NCBI GenBank assembly: GCA_029856295.1
Contig: JAHQWS010000086.1
Span: 1 to 7,999, forward strand
Reading direction: 5' to 3'
From: Promethearchaeia archaeon
GTDB lineage: Archaea; Asgardarchaeota; Lokiarchaeia; Sigyniarchaeales; SOKP01
DNA: 7,999 nt
Shown: positions 5,691 through 7,999 of the stretch, piece by piece
How positions within the stretch are numbered: position 1 is the stretch's first letter
Layout of the letters: each line of letters opens with the position of its first letter
Notes under the pieces: model-generated
What the model saw: the letters and a program-made list of their open reading frames with translations, nothing else
The model's database searches: none
Told to the model about the DNA's origin: nothing
Position numbers and translations under genes: made by a program

Positions 5691-5698
5691 AAAAAAAA

Positions 5699-7924
5699 AT
5701 GAGTGGTATGACAAAGGACTATGAAGGTAAGGAGAATAAATTAAGAGTGAAAGATGCATTTAAAGAAGATGCTGGAAGAGGTATTGTAAGAATAGATCCA
5801 GATATAGAGGCGGAATTGAATTTAAGAACTGGCGATGTTTTAGAGATATCTCATGCTAAATTAAATATGAAAACTGCTGCATTATTATATCCTGGCAGAA
5901 AAGAAGATAAAGGAACTAATATTATCCGCATAGATCCATCATTAAGAAGGAATATAAACACCTCCTTAGATGATATTGTACAAATACGCAAAATAGAAGC
6001 TGCCTTAGCTACAAGAGTCACCTTTGCTGGATTAGAAGAGACCGTAATAATAAGAAATTCTCAACAATTAGCAAGAAAATTAGAGAATCGAGTAATAACT
6101 AAAGGAGATATCCTTAGCTTCTATGCCATGGGGCGCAGAGTAGATCTCGTGGTGGTAGAGTATAGTCCTAAAGCTGAAGCTGTGAGGATTCACTTGGATA
6201 CAAAGGTCATATTGAGTGAAAAGAGTCATAAAGAAATTATCGAACTAGAGAAAGCCAGAGTAACCTACGAAGATATTGGAGGTTTAGAAGAGGAAATTCA
6301 GAAAATTCGTGAAATGATTGAATTACCAATTAGACATCCCGAATTATTTCAGAGAATAGGAATTAATCCACCTAAAGGGGTATTACTTCATGGACCTCCT
6401 GGTACTGGAAAAACCTTGCTAGCAAGAGCTGTAGCATACGAAACAGATGCACACTTTATAACAATCAGCGGTCCTGAAATTATGAGCAAATTTTATGGTC
6501 AGAGTGAAGAAAACCTCCGTAAAGTGTTTACAGAAGCCAAGGAGAATTCACCTTCAATCATTTTTATAGATGAATTAGACTCAATAGCCCCAAAAAGGGG
6601 AGAAGTAACCGGTGAAGTAGAGAGAAGAGTTGTTGCCCAACTGCTTTCTTTAATGGACGGTTTAGAGGGAAGGGGAGAAACTATAGTTATTGGGGCAACA
6701 AATAGAGTGAATGATATTGACCCTGCGTTAAGACGACCAGGAAGATTTGATAGAGAAATTGAAATTGGAGTTCCTAATACAGATGGTCGATATGAAATAT
6801 TATTAATTCACACACGAGGAATGCCCCTTTATTCAGATGTAGATTTACAAAAAATGGCTGAAAAAACACACGGTTTTGTAGGAGCTGATGTCGAAGCATT
6901 AGCTAAAGAAGCAGCAATGCTTGCAATACGAGAAATATTACCTAAAATCGACTTAGATAAACCAATTCCAAACGAAGTTTTAAGTAGTATTCAAATAAAA
7001 ATGGAACATTTTGAACACGCTCTAAATAGTATTGAGCCATCTGCCTTAAGGGAAGTTTTAATAACTCAGCCAACAGAAACTTGGAATGATGTTGGAGGAT
7101 TAGAAGACGCAAAACTACAATTAAGAGAAATTATTGAATGGCCATTAAAGTATCCTGAATTATATCAACACTTGGACTCAAAACCTCCAAATGGAATTTT
7201 ACTCTATGGCCCTCCTGGATGTGGAAAGACGTTAATTGCCAGAGCCTTAGCTCATGAAAGTGAGATTAATTTCATTTCTGTAAAAGGGCCCGAGTTTTTA
7301 TCTAAATGGGTTGGAGAAAGCGAAAAGACTGTGAGAGAGACTTTTCGAAAGGCTAGATCAGCAGCTCCTTGTATAATTTTCTTTGACGAAATTGATGCCA
7401 TTGCGGGAATGAGAGGTCGATTTGCCAGCTCTCATGTGACAGAACAGGTGGTATCACAATTACTTACTGAAATGGATGGTCTTGAAGGATTAAAGGATGT
7501 AATTTTACTTGCTGCAACTAACAGAGAAGACATGCTTGATCCAGCAATGCTACGTTCAGGAAGATTTGGTAGACACGTTCAAATTCCCATGCCTGATAAG
7601 AAAACGCGTGAAAAGATATTTAATATACATCTTAAAAGTAAACCATTGGATAAGGATATAGATATCATCAAAATGGCAGAGGATTTAGAAGGTTATACAG
7701 GAGCAGATATTCAAGCTATCTGCGAAGAAGCTACTCTATTGACTATTCGAAAAACACTTGCTGATGATAGCATTAATACTAGCGACCCTGAATCTGTGAA
7801 AAAGGTTAAAATTTCTAAAGCTGAATTTGATCAAGCATTAGAAAAAATACTAAAAGGTGCTGATAGAGCAAAGAAAGCTTATGATGCTTCAGCTAAGGAA
7901 CCCTCAGAAGAACTATATAGATAA
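5699..7924 (+). CDS. cdc48: Cdc48/p97/VAT-type AAA+ ATPase
   Basis: A 741-residue double-ring unfoldase, full length for archaeal VAT. The substrate- and adaptor-binding N domain (double-psi barrel plus C-terminal lobe) covers about 12-185. D1 has Walker A GPPGTGKT (232-239), pore loop KFYG (264-267), Walker B IIFIDE (287-292) and arginine fingers in RRPGRFDR (345-352). D2 has Walker A GPPGCGKT (504-511), pore loop KWVG (536-539), Walker B IIFFDE (559-564) and fingers within LRSGRFGR (618-625), where the usual RPGRFDR has Ser and Gly. Both ATP sites look intact. The last three residues, Leu-Tyr-Arg, fit the HbYX motif that docks ATPases on the 20S proteasome. It likely extracts or unfolds proteins for degradation, with hsp20 upstream holding unfolded clients. 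Confidence 0.97.
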   Translation: MSGMTKDYEGKENKLRVKDAFKEDAGRGIVRIDPDIEAELNLRTGDVLEISHAKLNMKTAALLYPGRKEDKGTNIIRIDPSLRRNINTSLDDIVQIRKIEAALATRVTFAGLEETVIIRNSQQLARKLENRVITKGDILSFYAMGRRVDLVVVEYSPKAEAVRIHLDTKVILSEKSHKEIIELEKARVTYEDIGGLEEEIQKIREMIELPIRHPELFQRIGINPPKGVLLHGPPGTGKTLLARAVAYETDAHFITISGPEIMSKFYGQSEENLRKVFTEAKENSPSIIFIDELDSIAPKRGEVTGEVERRVVAQLLSLMDGLEGRGETIVIGATNRVNDIDPALRRPGRFDREIEIGVPNTDGRYEILLIHTRGMPLYSDVDLQKMAEKTHGFVGADVEALAKEAAMLAIREILPKIDLDKPIPNEVLSSIQIKMEHFEHALNSIEPSALREVLITQPTETWNDVGGLEDAKLQLREIIEWPLKYPELYQHLDSKPPNGILLYGPPGCGKTLIARALAHESEINFISVKGPEFLSKWVGESEKTVRETFRKARSAAPCIIFFDEIDAIAGMRGRFASSHVTEQVVSQLLTEMDGLEGLKDVILLAATNREDMLDPAMLRSGRFGRHVQIPMPDKKTREKIFNIHLKSKPLDKDIDIIKMAEDLEGYTGADIQAICEEATLLTIRKTLADDSINTSDPESVKKVKISKAEFDQALEKILKGADRAKKAYDASAKEPSEELYR

Positions 7925-7927
7925 TAA

Positions 7928-7935
7928 TTTTTTTT
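7928..7935 (+). terminator. Oligo-T terminator after cdc48
   Basis: T8 starts 4 nt after the cdc48 stop, as expected for archaeal U-tract termination. The T-run can also pair with the A7 run at 7945-7951. Confidence 0.5.
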
Positions 7936-7959
7936 AATTTATTTAAAAAAAGGGAATGA

Positions 7960-7999
7960 TTGAAAATAGAAGTAGAAAAATTTGAGAGAGGTAAGAAAC
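7960..7999 (+). CDS. Possible start of a further gene, cut by the window edge
   Basis: A TTG at 7960 opens a frame that stays open for 13 codons to the window end, reading (M)KIEVEKFERGKK. AGGGA at 7951-7955 lies 4 nt upstream and could serve as a Shine-Dalgarno. The competing ATG at 7956 meets a stop after nine codons. Too little is visible to name a product, and it could be chance. Confidence 0.3.
   Translation, partial: MKIEVEKFERGKK

Noticed and set aside
7956..7985. Short ORF from ATG at 7956
   Set aside because: It ends after nine codons at a TGA; the overlapping TTG frame at 7960 stays open instead.

Overview
The window is AT-rich archaeal DNA. The strongest evidence is a full-length archaeal-type Cdc48/VAT AAA+ ATPase, a short MetE-type methionine synthase without the N-terminal half found in bacterial and eukaryotic MetE, a small heat-shock protein with an archaeal-type N-terminal region, TATA-like promoters and oligo-T terminators. 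An uncultivated lineage such as an Asgard archaeon would fit, but nothing here fixes the phylum.

Layout: (1) 99-959 (+), an unrecognised seven-helix membrane protein with a long basic loop, preceded by an inverted repeat that brackets its putative promoter. (2) 960-1088, a convergent gap with a long imperfect hairpin and T-runs for both strands. (3) 3556-1089 (-), a two-gene ABC-2 exporter operon, ATPase then permease. The permease most likely starts at an AUA codon at 2603, inside a 4-nt ATAA overlap with the ATPase stop and behind a strong Shine-Dalgarno. Its extracellular domain looks internally duplicated. (4) 3557-3801, a divergent AT-rich gap with several short repeats. (5) 3802-4863 (+), a MetE-family methyltransferase with an unusual His-X-His in place of His-X-Cys at the zinc site. 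(6) 5020-7924 (+), a protein quality-control pair, Hsp20 followed by Cdc48. A perfect 8-bp inverted repeat lies at the hsp20 promoter and looks like an operator. (7) 7960-7999, possibly the first codons of another gene.

Working together: the ABC pair forms one exporter of unknown substrate. Hsp20 (ATP-independent holdase) and Cdc48 (ATP-driven unfoldase whose C-terminus ends in a proteasome-docking HbYX-like Leu-Tyr-Arg) form a heat-shock module, recalling the Archaeoglobus arrangement in which a heat-shock regulator, cdc48 and hsp20 share an operon. No mobile element, CRISPR array, tRNA or rRNA was seen. The items most worth a second look are the AUA start, the duplicated permease ectodomain, the HxH zinc site and the hsp20 operator.
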